From: Clostridium sp. SY8519
Lineage (GTDB): Bacteria > Bacillota > Clostridia > Lachnospirales > Lachnospiraceae
Length of the DNA stretch: 64,000 bases
Direction: 5' to 3'
Assembly (NCBI RefSeq): GCF_000270305.1
Contig: NC_015737.1
Span: 1,240,501-1,304,500, forward strand
The position numbers were made by a program, and so were the translations under genes. Positions 30,421 to 39,866 of the stretch are shown piece by piece (position 1 is the stretch's first letter; each line of letters begins with the position of its first letter). The notes below the pieces were generated by a model that ran no database searches, had not been told where the DNA came from, and was given only the letters and a program-made list of their open reading frames with translations.

Positions 30421-32157
30421 ATGGGCTATCGTGAAGCATATGAACAGTGGCTGTCAGATCCGTATTTTGATGAGGCAACCAAAGCGGAACTCCGATCCAT
30501 CGCGGATGATGAGAAAGAGATCGAAGACCGGTTTTACATGGAACTGGAATTCGGCACAGCCGGTCTGCGGGGCGTCATCGGCGCAGGCACCAACCGGATG
30601 AATATTTATACCGTCCGCAAGGCCACACAGGGACTGGCCAACTACATCATGCAGGTGGGCGCCCAGTCCAAGGGGGTGGCGATTGCCTATGATTCCCGTC
30701 ATATGTCGCCGGAATTTGCCCAGGAAGCGGCCCTTTGCCTGGCAGCCAACGGGATACGTGCCTATATTTTTGAGTCTCTGCGGCCGACGCCGGAGCTGTC
30801 CTACGCGGTGCGGAGACTCGGATGCACTGCGGGAATCAACATCACAGCCAGCCACAATCCTTCGGAGTACAACGGATACAAAGTATACTGGGAAGACGGC
30901 GCCCAGATTACGCCGCCCCACGATACCGGAATCATGGCGCAGGTGCGGGCCATCACAGATTACAGCGCCGTACGGACGATGACGCGGGAAGACGCGGTGC
31001 AGCAGGGAATGTATCAGGTGATCGGCAGCGATATTGATGATCCCTACGACGCGGAGCTGAAGCGTCTGGTACTGAACCCGGATGTGATTAAAGAGCAGGC
31101 AGACAACATCCATATCATATACACGCCGCTGCACGGCACAGGAAATCTGCCGGTGCGCCGGATCCTGAAGGAACTTGGCTTTACCCATGTGCATGTGGTG
31201 CCGGAGCAGGAGCTTCCGGACGGGGATTTCCCCACGGTTTCCTATCCGAATCCGGAGTCTGAGGAAGCCTTTGCCCTGGGGCTGAAGATGGCCAGGGAGC
31301 AGAAGGCAGATCTGGTACTGGCGACGGATCCGGATGCCGACCGCCTGGGCGTGTATGTCAGAGACGGACAGACCGGAGAATACCATCCGCTGACCGGAAA
31401 TATGTCCGGCTGCCTGATCGGCGCCTATGAAATCAGCCAGCGCAAGGTAAAATCCGGTCTGCCGGCGGACGGGGCGTATATCAAGTCCATTGTTACCACC
31501 AATCTGGCAGATGCCATCGCGAAACACTACGGCATCCGTCTGGTGGAGGTGCTGACCGGCTTCAAATACATCGGCCGCCAGATGCTGGAGTTTGAAACCA
31601 AGGGAACCGGCACCTATCTGTTCGGTATGGAAGAAAGTTACGGCTGTCTGCCGGGCACCTATGCCAGAGATAAGGACGCGGTAGCCGCTTCCATGGTTCT
31701 GTGCGAGGCAGCGGCTTATTACAAAGCCCAGGGAAAGACCCTGTGGGACGCCATGCTGGAGCTGTATGAGACCTACGGGTATTACAGCGACCATGTAGAG
31801 TCGATTACCCTGAAAGGCAAGGAAGGCATCGAAAAGATCCGGAATATCATGGAAACCATCCGGAAGAATCCGCCGACAAAGATCGGTTCTCACCCGGTGG
31901 AGGTGTTCAGGGATTACCAGACCGGCATCCTTCGGGATCTGCGTACCGGAAAAGAAGGAAAAACCGGACTTCCAGCCTCCAATGTGCTTTACTTTGAACT
32001 TCCGGAAGACGCCTGGGTCTGCTTCCGGCCCTCCGGTACAGAACCAAAATTAAAGTACTATTTCGGCGTCCGGGGCACATCCATGGAGGATGCCGCGGCC
32101 AGAGCCGAAGAGCTGCGCCGGGATGTGGCTGCAGTGGTGGCGCCCTTCCTGCAGTAA
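30421..32157 (+). CDS. Phosphoglucomutase/phosphomannomutase family protein
   Basis: 578 aa, the long PgcA-like form. Active-site phosphoserine loop TASHNPSEYNGYK near residue 140, metal loop ATDPDADRLG, sugar-binding GMEESYGCLPGT and phosphate-binding FRPSGTEPKLKYY. It interconverts glucose-1- and glucose-6-phosphate (alpha-phosphohexomutase superfamily), feeding glycogen (glgC/D, 16 kb upstream) and surface glycans. RBS GGAGGAAG. Ser versus Thr phospho-acceptor is Ser here. Confidence 0.93.
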   Translation: MGYREAYEQWLSDPYFDEATKAELRSIADDEKEIEDRFYMELEFGTAGLRGVIGAGTNRMNIYTVRKATQGLANYIMQVGAQSKGVAIAYDSRHMSPEFAQEAALCLAANGIRAYIFESLRPTPELSYAVRRLGCTAGINITASHNPSEYNGYKVYWEDGAQITPPHDTGIMAQVRAITDYSAVRTMTREDAVQQGMYQVIGSDIDDPYDAELKRLVLNPDVIKEQADNIHIIYTPLHGTGNLPVRRILKELGFTHVHVVPEQELPDGDFPTVSYPNPESEEAFALGLKMAREQKADLVLATDPDADRLGVYVRDGQTGEYHPLTGNMSGCLIGAYEISQRKVKSGLPADGAYIKSIVTTNLADAIAKHYGIRLVEVLTGFKYIGRQMLEFETKGTGTYLFGMEESYGCLPGTYARDKDAVAASMVLCEAAAYYKAQGKTLWDAMLELYETYGYYSDHVESITLKGKEGIEKIRNIMETIRKNPPTKIGSHPVEVFRDYQTGILRDLRTGKEGKTGLPASNVLYFELPEDAWVCFRPSGTEPKLKYYFGVRGTSMEDAAARAEELRRDVAAVVAPFLQ

Positions 32158-32306
32158 ACCGATGCCGGAGGGGAAGTGTGCTTTTCCTGCAGGCACCGAT
32201 GCCGGAAAGCGCGTGGGTTTCCCGGCAGGATACGCATACAGGTATTACAGAAAAGTAAAAAAATTCTCAGTTTTGTAGGAAATGTAATGAATCCGTAACA
32301 GTTTTC

Positions 32307-32335
32307 TTGACAGGGCAGAGAAAATAAAGTATAAA
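32307..32335 (+). promoter_or_regulatory. hup promoter
   Basis: TTGACA (32307-32312), 17 bases, TATAAA (32330-32335). It is followed by an 80-base leader to HU with AGGAGG. Confidence 0.8.
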
Positions 32336-32418
32336 TGATTTATAGCGATTTTACGCAGAAAGTGGGAATTTACACGGGTTTGCCCGCTCCCGCCAATCAT
32401 AATTTAGGAGGACATAAC

Positions 32419-32697
32419 ATGAATAAATCTGAATTAGTAGCAGCAGTAGCTGAGAGAGCCGGACTGCAGAAGAAGGATGCGGAAAAGGCAGTGACTGCTT
32501 TCACAGATGTTATCGCGGATGCCTTAAAGGCAGGAGATAAAGTTCAGTTAGTTGGTTTTGGTTCTTTTGAAGTAACCGAGAGAGCCGCAAGAACAGGCAG
32601 AAACCCGCAGACAAAGCAGACCATCGAGATTCCGGCTTCCAAAGCTCCTAAATTCAAAGCAGGAAAGGCATTAAAGGATCTCGTGAACGAGAAATAA
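32419..32697 (+). CDS. hup: HU-family DNA-binding protein
   Basis: 92 aa, typical HU length, from the ATG at 32419 with AGGAGG at 32406-32411. N-terminal [16 protein letters not shown], core GFGSFEV, and the DNA-binding arm region [26 protein letters not shown] (ends shown here in part). Abundant nucleoid protein that bends DNA. The 16-base palindrome around 32715-32730 and a hairpin at 32754-32781 follow. Confidence 0.96.
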   Translation: MNKSELVAAVAERAGLQKKDAEKAVTAFTDVIADALKAGDKVQLVGFGSFEVTERAARTGRNPQTKQTIEIPASKAPKFKAGKALKDLVNEK

Positions 32698-32753
32698 TCG
32701 TTCCATACAGAGCGCGCGTCCTGCAGGACGCGTCAGGAAGACAGATAAAACGG

Positions 32754-32789
32754 GGGAACAGCTTTGCAGAAAGCCGTTCCCTCTCTTAT
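32754..32789 (+). terminator. Hairpin after hup
   Basis: GGGAAC (32754-32759) with GTTCCC (32776-32781), inner GCTTT/AAAGC, then TCTCTTATC. The U-tract is weak, so some read-through into rqcP is expected. Confidence 0.5.
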
Positions 32790-32852
32790 CATCACAGCGC
32801 GGCGGAAGGACTGCCGCCGGCAGTACAGGATACAGACAGTACAGGATACGAT

Positions 32853-33092
32853 ATGAGACTGGATAAATATCTGAAAGTGTCACGCCTGGTGAAACGCAGG
32901 ACCGTGGCCAATGAGGCCTGTGACGCCGGACGCGTCACGGTGAACGGCAAAACAGCCAAAGCATCCCAGAATGTAAAAGTCGGAGATATTATCGAGATTG
33001 CCTACGGCAACCGGGCGGTGAAGGCAGAGATCCTTCAGATCGCGGATACCTCCCGCAAAGAAGAAGCCAAGGAAATGTTCCGCTATCTGTAG
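32853..33092 (+). CDS. rqcP: S4-domain RNA-binding protein RqcP (YabO)
   Basis: 79 aa consisting of one S4 domain (MRLDKYLKVSRLVKRRTVA; VTVNGKTAKASQNVKVGD). RqcP works with RqcH in adding Ala tails to nascent chains on split 50S subunits. The hup-rqcP-divIC neighbourhood is the usual Firmicute one. No strong RBS is seen (ACAGGATACG before the ATG). Confidence 0.88.
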   Translation: MRLDKYLKVSRLVKRRTVANEACDAGRVTVNGKTAKASQNVKVGDIIEIAYGNRAVKAEILQIADTSRKEEAKEMFRYL

Positions 33093-33136
33093 CAGGATGC
33101 GCAGGCGGGGCGGTATGCAAGCAGAAGGAAGTGTAT

Positions 33137-33535
33137 ATGGCATCTATGTCATCCCCAGACAAATCATCCAAAAGCAGAACACAGAAAAACAGAAAACGCG
33201 CCGCCGCCCAGAAACGGCATGCCCAGAGCAGGGTACATCGTCTGAACGCGCTCAAAGATAAAAAACGCAACCGGATCGCGAAGCTGTGCGTATCCGGGAT
33301 GGCAGTCGCGCTGGTGGCGATCCTCTCGGTGCAGATCCTGCAGCTGGATGCCAGAAACAAATCCTACCAGGAGCAGAAAGCGCAGCTGGAGACCCAGCTG
33401 ACAAGCGAGAAGAACCGCACGAAAAAGCTGGAAGAAGAGAAAAAATACGTAAACTCCGATCAGTATGTGGAAAATGAAGCCAAATCCAAACTGGGCATGG
33501 CTGGTGATGACGAGATCGTATTTAAGGAAAAATAA
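33137..33535 (+). CDS. divIC: Septum formation initiator DivIC/FtsB family
   Basis: 132 aa from the ATG at 33137, best placed after AAGGAAG; GTG 33131 and ATG 33146 are alternatives. Basic cytoplasmic N-terminus, one membrane helix (about 53-72), a Gln/Lys/Glu-rich coiled coil, and the terminal YVENEAKSKLGMAGDDEIVF block typical of DivIC. It belongs to the FtsL-DivIB-DivIC divisome subcomplex. It is directly preceded by rqcP, without yabP/yabQ between them. Confidence 0.9.
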   Translation: MASMSSPDKSSKSRTQKNRKRAAAQKRHAQSRVHRLNALKDKKRNRIAKLCVSGMAVALVAILSVQILQLDARNKSYQEQKAQLETQLTSEKNRTKKLEEEKKYVNSDQYVENEAKSKLGMAGDDEIVFKEK

Positions 33536-33547
33536 CAGGCAGAAGCA

Positions 33548-33630
33548 GGAAGCACAGGCATGGTACGCCTGCGGCTTCCGAAAAAACCGCAGCACAGCAG
33601 AAAGGCCCGGACGACGGGCCTTTTCTCTTT
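33548..33630 (+). terminator. Tandem hairpins between divIC and tilS
   Basis: Hairpin one: GGAAGC.CAGGC/GCCTG..GCTTCC (33548-33579) then GAAAAAACC. Hairpin two: AAAGGCCCG/CGGGCCTTTT (33601-33623) then CTCTTTTT. The second is a good intrinsic terminator. Confidence 0.75.
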
Positions 33631-33666
33631 TTCTGCCGGTCAAACAAAGAGGAATGGAAGTCAGAT

Positions 33667-35052
33667 ATGGAAAAACAGGTGCTGAATTATATGAGACTGC
33701 ATCAGATGACCCGTCCGGGACAGCTGGTGCTGGCCGGGGTGTCCGGCGGCGCGGACTCGGTCTGCCTGCTTCTGGTGCTGCATGCCTTAAGCGGGCAGCT
33801 TAAGATCCGGCTGACGGCGGTGTACGTGGAACACGGCATCCGCGGCGCGGACAGCATAGCGGACGGTCGGTTCGTGCAGCAGCTCTGCAAAGAACTGGGA
33901 ATCCCGTTTCTCATGAAGCAGGTGGATGCCCGGGCCGCGGCTGAGGCCGCCCATGAGACGCTGGAGGAGGCGGCCAGAAGACTGCGGTACCAGGTTTTTC
34001 ACCAGACGGCGGATGCCCTGGGGGCGGCGAGGATTGCGGTGGCCCATCATGGCGAGGACTGCGCGGAGACCATGCTCTTCCATTTGGTACGGGGAACCGG
34101 ACTCACCGGACTTACCGGCATCCGGCCGGTGCGGGAACAGATTATCCGACCGCTGCTGTGCGTCAGCAGAGAAGAAATCGAAGACTATCTGGCGGCGCGG
34201 CAGCAGACCTATGTTACCGATGTCACCAACAGTGACCTGAACTACGCCAGAAACCGGATCCGCCACCGGGTGCTGCCCCAGCTGGAACAGATCAACAGCC
34301 GGGCGGTGGACCATATGCGCCGGACCGCGGAGCACCTGATCGCAGTGGAGGACTATCTGGCCGGGCAGATCCGGGAGGCCCGCCGGGCAGCAGTGCGGAA
34401 AACCGAAAACGGCGCGGAAATTTCCTGCCGGGCGCTTGAGACCCTTCATCCGGTGATACGCCAGGAGATGATTCATCAGCTTCTGGGAGAAACGGCGGGA
34501 AGCCGGAAGGATCTAACCCAGCGGCACATCGACGGAGTGCTGGAACTGGCGGCAGGACAGACCGGCAGGCAGATCATCCTTCCCTATGGGATGACGGCCC
34601 GCCGGAGCTATGATACACTGCTGCTGGAAAGGAAGGCAAAACCCGCGGAATGCGGAAAACCCGCGGCAGCAGTTTCACTGGGCGGACCGGGGGACTATCT
34701 GCTGCCGGACGGCACCTCCTGCCGGGTGCAGCGCAGTCCTTATGCCGGAGATGCAAAAAAAATAGAAGAAAAAGCATATACGAAATGGTTTGACTGTGAT
34801 AAAATTAAAAATAGTCTGCAGATACGTTATCGTCGGCCGGGGGACTACCTGTGTGTGACGGAATCCGGCGGCAGAAAAAAGCTCAAAGATTACTTTATCG
34901 ATGAGAAAATTCCGCGGGAAGCGCGGGATCAGATCCTGCTTTTAGCGGACGGTTCCCACATCCTGTGGGTGTTGGGACACCGGATCAGCGCCGCATATAA
35001 AGTCACCGAACAGACAAAGACTGTACTGCAGGTTCAGGTTAATCAGAAATAA
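33667..35052 (+). CDS. tilS: tRNA(Ile)-lysidine synthetase
   Basis: 461 aa. PP-loop VSGGADSVCLLLVLHA near residue 25, the YVEHGIRG block and AHHGEDCAETMLFHLVRGTGL. Then the middle substrate-binding domain and a C-terminal RRPGDYL...LKDYFIDEKIP domain, so it is full length. It makes lysidine at position 34 of tRNA-Ile(CAU), needed to read AUA. RBS GAGGAATGG. Next to hpt and ftsH as in Bacillus. Confidence 0.95.
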   Translation: MEKQVLNYMRLHQMTRPGQLVLAGVSGGADSVCLLLVLHALSGQLKIRLTAVYVEHGIRGADSIADGRFVQQLCKELGIPFLMKQVDARAAAEAAHETLEEAARRLRYQVFHQTADALGAARIAVAHHGEDCAETMLFHLVRGTGLTGLTGIRPVREQIIRPLLCVSREEIEDYLAARQQTYVTDVTNSDLNYARNRIRHRVLPQLEQINSRAVDHMRRTAEHLIAVEDYLAGQIREARRAAVRKTENGAEISCRALETLHPVIRQEMIHQLLGETAGSRKDLTQRHIDGVLELAAGQTGRQIILPYGMTARRSYDTLLLERKAKPAECGKPAAAVSLGGPGDYLLPDGTSCRVQRSPYAGDAKKIEEKAYTKWFDCDKIKNSLQIRYRRPGDYLCVTESGGRKKLKDYFIDEKIPREARDQILLLADGSHILWVLGHRISAAYKVTEQTKTVLQVQVNQK

Positions 35053-35066
35053 GAGGTATTTATTCA

Positions 35067-35591
35067 ATGAGTGAAACAATCAAAGTCATGATCAGCGAGG
35101 AGGAAGTAGAGGCCAAGATCAGCGAACTGGGCAGACAGATCACGGAAGAACTGAAGGGAGAGCCGGTCAAGCTGATCTGCATTCTTCGTGGAGCAGCTTT
35201 TTTTGCGTGTGAGCTGGCCAAACGGATTGAGGCACCGGTATATATTGATTTTATGTCCGCTTCCAGTTACGGCAACAGCACGGAGTCATCCGGACAGGTT
35301 ACCATCAAGAAGGACCTGGATGATCCGGTGGAAGGAGAAAACGTACTGGTAGTGGAAGATATCATTGACTCCGGCCGTACACTGAGCTTTCTGCTGAAGG
35401 AACTGAAAGCCAGGGGCGCGAAGAAAGTCATGCTGTGCACCCTGCTGGACAAACCGGAACGCCGTGTGGTGGAGGTGCCGATTGATTACTGCGGATTCCG
35501 TATTCCGGATCAGTTTGTTGTCGGCTACGGACTGGATTACGCACAGAAATACAGGAACCTTCCCTATATAGGAATTGTGGAATTTGATTAG
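35067..35591 (+). CDS. hpt: Hypoxanthine phosphoribosyltransferase
   Basis: 174 aa. Salvages hypoxanthine and guanine with PRPP. The PRPP loop VLVVEDIIDSGRTLSFLL near residue 92 and the C-terminal VGYGLDYAQKYRNLPYIG are diagnostic. It lies 14 bases after tilS (RBS AAGAGG) and just before ftsH, the conserved tilS-hpt-ftsH unit. Confidence 0.96.
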   Translation: MSETIKVMISEEEVEAKISELGRQITEELKGEPVKLICILRGAAFFACELAKRIEAPVYIDFMSASSYGNSTESSGQVTIKKDLDDPVEGENVLVVEDIIDSGRTLSFLLKELKARGAKKVMLCTLLDKPERRVVEVPIDYCGFRIPDQFVVGYGLDYAQKYRNLPYIGIVEFD

Positions 35592-35623
35592 AGACACCGT
35601 TGAAAAACAGGAGGAACAGACCA

Positions 35624-37477
35624 TTGCGTAGATCGAGGGGGTTATGGATTTATATCTGCCTCATTCTGATCGTTCTGGCGATTATCCCGTCGCTGAGCGG
35701 AAGATGGGGCTCATCCAACAGTACGTATTCCTACAGCCAGTTTCAGGAAGATGTACAGGATAAAAAAGTAAGCAGTGTGGAGGTGGACCAGAACGAAGAA
35801 GTTCCCACCGGTTCACTGAAGGTCACACTGACCGACGGTCAGGAGATGACACTGTATGTATCGAATGTCAATGACGCGCAGAAATATTTGGACCGGGAAG
35901 GCGTGACCTATGCGGTGAAGGATGTGCCCGGTGAGAACATATGGGCAGACATTCTTCCGTCCATTATCCTGATCGTCATTATGATTGTCTTTTTCGCAAT
36001 GATGAGCAATTCCGCCAACGCGGGCGGCGGAGCCAACAGCAAGATGATGAACTTCGGCAAAAGCCGGGCATCTATGACAAACGGCGAAAATGTCAACGTA
36101 AGCTTTGAAAATGTAGCCGGCCTGGAAGAGGAAAAAGAAGAACTGCAGGAAATCGTGGATTTCCTGCGGGATCCGTTCAAATATACGAAAGTCGGCGCCA
36201 GAATTCCGAAAGGCGTACTGCTGGAGGGCCCTCCGGGTACCGGTAAGACATTGCTGGCCAAGGCAGTGGCCGGAGAAGCGAAAGTACCGTTTTTCTCCAT
36301 TTCTGGTTCGGACTTTGTGGAGATGTTCGTGGGTGTCGGCGCGTCCCGTGTCCGTGATCTGTTTGAAAATGCCAAGAAAAATGCGCCCTGCATCGTCTTT
36401 ATTGATGAGATCGACGCTGTGGCCAGACGCAGGGGCACAGGCCTGGGCGGCGGTCATGACGAGCGGGAGCAGACACTGAACCAGATGCTGGTGGAGATGG
36501 ACGGTTTCGGAGCCAACGAGGGAATCATCGTGATGGCCGCCACGAACCGTGTGGATATTCTGGATCCGGCGATCCTGCGTCCGGGCCGTTTTGACCGGAA
36601 GGTCGTAGTCGGCCGTCCGGATGTCAAGGGCCGGGAAGAGATCCTGAAGGTTCACTGCAAAAACAAACCCATCGGCGATGATGTGGATCTGAAGCAGATT
36701 GCCCAGACCACGGCAGGATTTACCGGCGCGGATCTGGAGAATCTCATGAACGAGGCGGCAATCGGGGCAGCGAAGGAAAAACGCAGCTTTATCCGTCAGG
36801 ATGATATCCGCAAGGCCTTCGTGAAGGTTGGAATCGGAACCGAAAAGAAGAGCCGCGTGATTTCCGATAAGGAGAAACGGATCACTGCCTTCCATGAGGC
36901 AGGCCATGCGATCCTGTTCCATGTGCTTCCGGATGTGGGACCGGTCTATACCGTATCCATCATTCCCACCGGACAGGGTGCGGCAGGCTATACCATGCCG
37001 CTGCCGGACCGGGATGAGATGTTCTACACCAAAGGACACATGCTGCAGGATATTGAGGTGGCACTGGGCGGCCGCATTGCGGAGGAGATGATTTTTGACG
37101 ATATCACCACCGGCGCCTCCCAGGACATCAAGCAGGCGACACAGGTAGCCCGGGGAATGGTCACCCGGTACGGCATGTCGGATAATATCGGCCTCATCAG
37201 TTATACCAGTGACGATGATGAAGTGTTTATCGGACGGGATCTGGCCCATCAGCGCAGCTACGGGGAAAATATTCAGACAGAGATTGACGCGGAAGTGAAG
37301 CGGATCATTGATGACTGCTACAGGGAAGCACGCCGGATCATTGAGGAGCATGAAGATGTGCTCCACCGCTGTGCGGAACTGCTGCTGGAAAAAGAGAAGA
37401 TTCACAGAGAAGAATTCGAAGCGCTTTTCGAGAAGAAACCGGATCCGGCGGAGCCGATTGCTTTTGAGGAAGTTTAG
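35624..37477 (+). CDS. ftsH: ATP-dependent zinc metalloprotease FtsH
   Basis: 617 aa. The most likely start is TTG at 35624, nine bases after AGGAGG (35609-35614); an earlier TTG at 35600 lies before that ribosome site. Two membrane helices (about 5-24 and 106-126) bracket a small extracytoplasmic domain. The AAA+ module has Walker [10 protein letters not shown] near residue 200, FIDEIDAV and the [13 protein letters not shown]. The protease zinc site HEAGH is near 424. Membrane-bound quality-control protease. The TTG start may limit translation. Confidence 0.96.
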   Translation: MRRSRGLWIYICLILIVLAIIPSLSGRWGSSNSTYSYSQFQEDVQDKKVSSVEVDQNEEVPTGSLKVTLTDGQEMTLYVSNVNDAQKYLDREGVTYAVKDVPGENIWADILPSIILIVIMIVFFAMMSNSANAGGGANSKMMNFGKSRASMTNGENVNVSFENVAGLEEEKEELQEIVDFLRDPFKYTKVGARIPKGVLLEGPPGTGKTLLAKAVAGEAKVPFFSISGSDFVEMFVGVGASRVRDLFENAKKNAPCIVFIDEIDAVARRRGTGLGGGHDEREQTLNQMLVEMDGFGANEGIIVMAATNRVDILDPAILRPGRFDRKVVVGRPDVKGREEILKVHCKNKPIGDDVDLKQIAQTTAGFTGADLENLMNEAAIGAAKEKRSFIRQDDIRKAFVKVGIGTEKKSRVISDKEKRITAFHEAGHAILFHVLPDVGPVYTVSIIPTGQGAAGYTMPLPDRDEMFYTKGHMLQDIEVALGGRIAEEMIFDDITTGASQDIKQATQVARGMVTRYGMSDNIGLISYTSDDDEVFIGRDLAHQRSYGENIQTEIDAEVKRIIDDCYREARRIIEEHEDVLHRCAELLLEKEKIHREEFEALFEKKPDPAEPIAFEEV

Positions 37478-37806
37478 CATTTAGTTAAAATTGTGACAAT
37501 ATGTACAACAGGCAGCAAACTACAACTTTCAATGATTGTAGCATTTTTAACAAAAAACAATTGAAAATAATGCGAAGTTTATGCACACTTCGGGAGCAGG
37601 TTTTGTTATTATAATAACCGTAAAAACCCCCAATACATTATTTTAGTTTTTTGCTAACCCCAATAGTAAAAAATACCTTCTCCTGAAGAGGCAGCGTTCG
37701 ATAGCTGCCTCTTCCTTTTTTATATCCGGAGAAATATAGGAACAAATATTCCTTCGTCTGCCGGAGAACATGTCGGCAGCGGGGGCAGAATCCGAGGGAA
37801 GTATTT
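37478..37806. other. AT-rich ftsH/GH13 intergenic region
   Basis: About 330 bases with no credible gene. First, CTACAA/TTGTAG (37520-37541) followed by ATTTTT is a possible weak ftsH terminator. Next is an imperfect dyad centred on TTATTA|TAATAA (37599-37628) containing TATAAT at 37610. A direct repeat CCCCAATA occurs at 37628 and again at 37658, exactly 30 bases apart. Last comes a strong hairpin with T-run before the GH13 gene. This looks like a regulated promoter with a leader. Confidence 0.5.
37685..37721 (+). terminator. Intrinsic terminator or attenuator ahead of the GH13 gene
   Basis: An 11-bp stem GAAGAGGCAGC (37685-37695) with GCTGCCTCTTC (37704-37714), followed by CTTTTTT. It ends about 85 bases before the next start, so it is either the true end of ftsH transcripts or an attenuator. 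Confidence 0.8.
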
Positions 37807-39852
37807 ATGGATGAAATGAAATTTATGAACAGTTTTTTCAGTGACGGCACAGAAGATTACTGCTGTCCCACAGAACCGGGGAAGTATGACGCGGTAACCA
37901 TCCGCTTCCGGCTGATGGAGAATACGGCGGATGCCGTATGTCTCTATACGGGGAAAAGCCGGATCCCCATGCGAAAAGACTGTAATCTGTGCGGGTTTGA
38001 TTATTATGTGACGGAAGTACCGCTTACCGGGGAAGAATTCCGGTATCGATTTCAGATTGAGCGGGGCGCGGACATTTATCATTATGACCGGTATGGCGCC
38101 TGCAAGGAAGACCGGCGGGAGTATGAGTTTGTGCTGGAACCGGGCTTTTCCGTGCCGAAGTGGGCCCGGGGCGCAGTGATGTATCAGATTTTTGTGGACC
38201 GTTTCTGCTGCGGCAATCCGGATATTACAGTGCGGAACGGGGAATACTACTATATTAACCGCCATGTGTCGGCAGTGGACAACTGGTATAAGTATCCCGA
38301 AGACTTTGACGTGTCGGAATTTTACGGCGGGGATCTGGACGGTGTGATTCAGAAGCTGGATTATCTGGAGGATCTGGGGATCGAAGTCATCTATTTCAAT
38401 CCCCTGTTCGTATCCCCCTCCAGCCATAAGTATGATACCCAGGACTATGATTATATTGATCCCCATATCGGCGCGATCCCCGTGGACGGCGGCGATCTGC
38501 TGGCAGACGGCGAAACAGACAACCGGAGAGCCGGCTGCTACCGGCGCCGGGTAACCGATCCCCGCAATCTGGAAGCATCCAACCGGAAGTTTATCGAACT
38601 GGTGGAAAAGGCCCATGCCCGCGGCATACGGGTGATTATCGACGGGGTATTCAATCACTGCGGCTCCTTCCACAAATGGCTGGACCGGGAAGGCATCTAT
38701 GAAAACGCGGTAGGCTACCGGGAGGGGGCGTACCACAGCAAATCCAGCCCTTACCATGATTTCTTCCATTTTGAGGATGAGAACGCGTTTCCGGAAAATT
38801 CCACTTATGAGGGATGGTGGGGACACGATACGCTGCCGAAGCTGAATTATGAGGGGTCCCGTGTGCTGGAGCAGTATATTTTAGACATCGGCGCCAAGTG
38901 GGTATCCCCGCCGTATAACGCGGATGGCTGGCGTCTGGATGTGGCAGCGGACCTGGGACACAGCCAGGACTACAACCACCGCTTCTGGAAAGAATTCCGC
39001 AAGCGGGTCAAAGAGGCCAACCCGGAGGCGCTGATTCTGGCAGAACATTACGGCGATCCTTCCCCCTGGCTCAGGGGCGGCCAATGGGATTCCGTCATGA
39101 ACTACGACGCATTTATGGAACCGATCTCATGGTTCCTGACCGGCATGGAAAAACACAGCGAGGAATTCCGGGAAGACATGCTGGGCAACTCCGAGGCCGC
39201 GCTGCATGCGCTGCGGCATAATATGTCCCGGATGCTGACGCCGTCGCTGCAGTGTGCCATGAACCAGCTGTCCAATCACGATCATTCCCGTTTCCTGACG
39301 CGGACCAATCATATGGTGGGACGCGCGTTCCATCTGGGCAAGAAGGCGGCTTCCCAGGGCGTAAACAAGGGAGTAATGAAAGAAGCGGTGGTCTTCCAGA
39401 TGACATTCCCGGGAGCGCCGACCCTGTATTACGGGGATGAGGCCGGTGTCTGCGGATTTACGGATCCGGACAACCGCAGAACGTATCCCTGGGGACGGGA
39501 AGATCAGGAATTGCTGAACTTCCACAAAGAGATCATCCGGATTCACAAAGAAAACGAAGCCTTCCGTACCGGCTCGGTCCGGGAACTGGCCATGGAGCGG
39601 AACATGATCTGCTTTGCCCGGTTTAACCGGCAGCAGCAGTTTGTGATTGTATGCAATAACAGTGACTATTCCAAGAGCCTTCATATCGATGTGTGGATCG
39701 CGGGAATACCGAAAGACGCGGTACTGGAGCAGATCATGTATACCCAGCCGGAAAGTTTTTCCACACGGCCGGTGCAGTATCAGCTGGAAGACGGGGTACT
39801 GACCATAACCCTGCCGAAATATTCCGCCGTGATCCTGAAAAAGCAGCAGTAG
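37807..39852 (+). CDS. GH13 alpha-glycosidase (neopullulanase/cyclomaltodextrinase-like)
   Basis: 681 aa, no signal peptide, so cytoplasmic. An N-terminal beta-sandwich of CBM34 type (residues about 1-120) precedes the (beta/alpha)8 barrel that begins WARGAVMYQIFVDRF. Catalytic residues are visible: nucleophile Asp near 377 in GWRLDVAADLG, acid/base Glu near 414 in ILAEHYGD, and the third acid in SNHDHSRF near 491. A C-terminal beta domain follows. The family hydrolyses alpha-1,4 and alpha-1,6 bonds of maltodextrins, pullulan or cyclodextrins. RBS GAGGGAAG. The TetR gene follows within 15 bases. Confidence 0.92.
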   Translation: MDEMKFMNSFFSDGTEDYCCPTEPGKYDAVTIRFRLMENTADAVCLYTGKSRIPMRKDCNLCGFDYYVTEVPLTGEEFRYRFQIERGADIYHYDRYGACKEDRREYEFVLEPGFSVPKWARGAVMYQIFVDRFCCGNPDITVRNGEYYYINRHVSAVDNWYKYPEDFDVSEFYGGDLDGVIQKLDYLEDLGIEVIYFNPLFVSPSSHKYDTQDYDYIDPHIGAIPVDGGDLLADGETDNRRAGCYRRRVTDPRNLEASNRKFIELVEKAHARGIRVIIDGVFNHCGSFHKWLDREGIYENAVGYREGAYHSKSSPYHDFFHFEDENAFPENSTYEGWWGHDTLPKLNYEGSRVLEQYILDIGAKWVSPPYNADGWRLDVAADLGHSQDYNHRFWKEFRKRVKEANPEALILAEHYGDPSPWLRGGQWDSVMNYDAFMEPISWFLTGMEKHSEEFREDMLGNSEAALHALRHNMSRMLTPSLQCAMNQLSNHDHSRFLTRTNHMVGRAFHLGKKAASQGVNKGVMKEAVVFQMTFPGAPTLYYGDEAGVCGFTDPDNRRTYPWGREDQELLNFHKEIIRIHKENEAFRTGSVRELAMERNMICFARFNRQQQFVIVCNNSDYSKSLHIDVWIAGIPKDAVLEQIMYTQPESFSTRPVQYQLEDGVLTITLPKYSAVILKKQQ

Positions 39853-39866
39853 GAGGAGCGTAAGCC

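Noticed and set aside
30454..31893. Long - strand frame opposite the phosphohexomutase
   Set aside because: Antisense shadow of a clearly coding gene, with no family motif.
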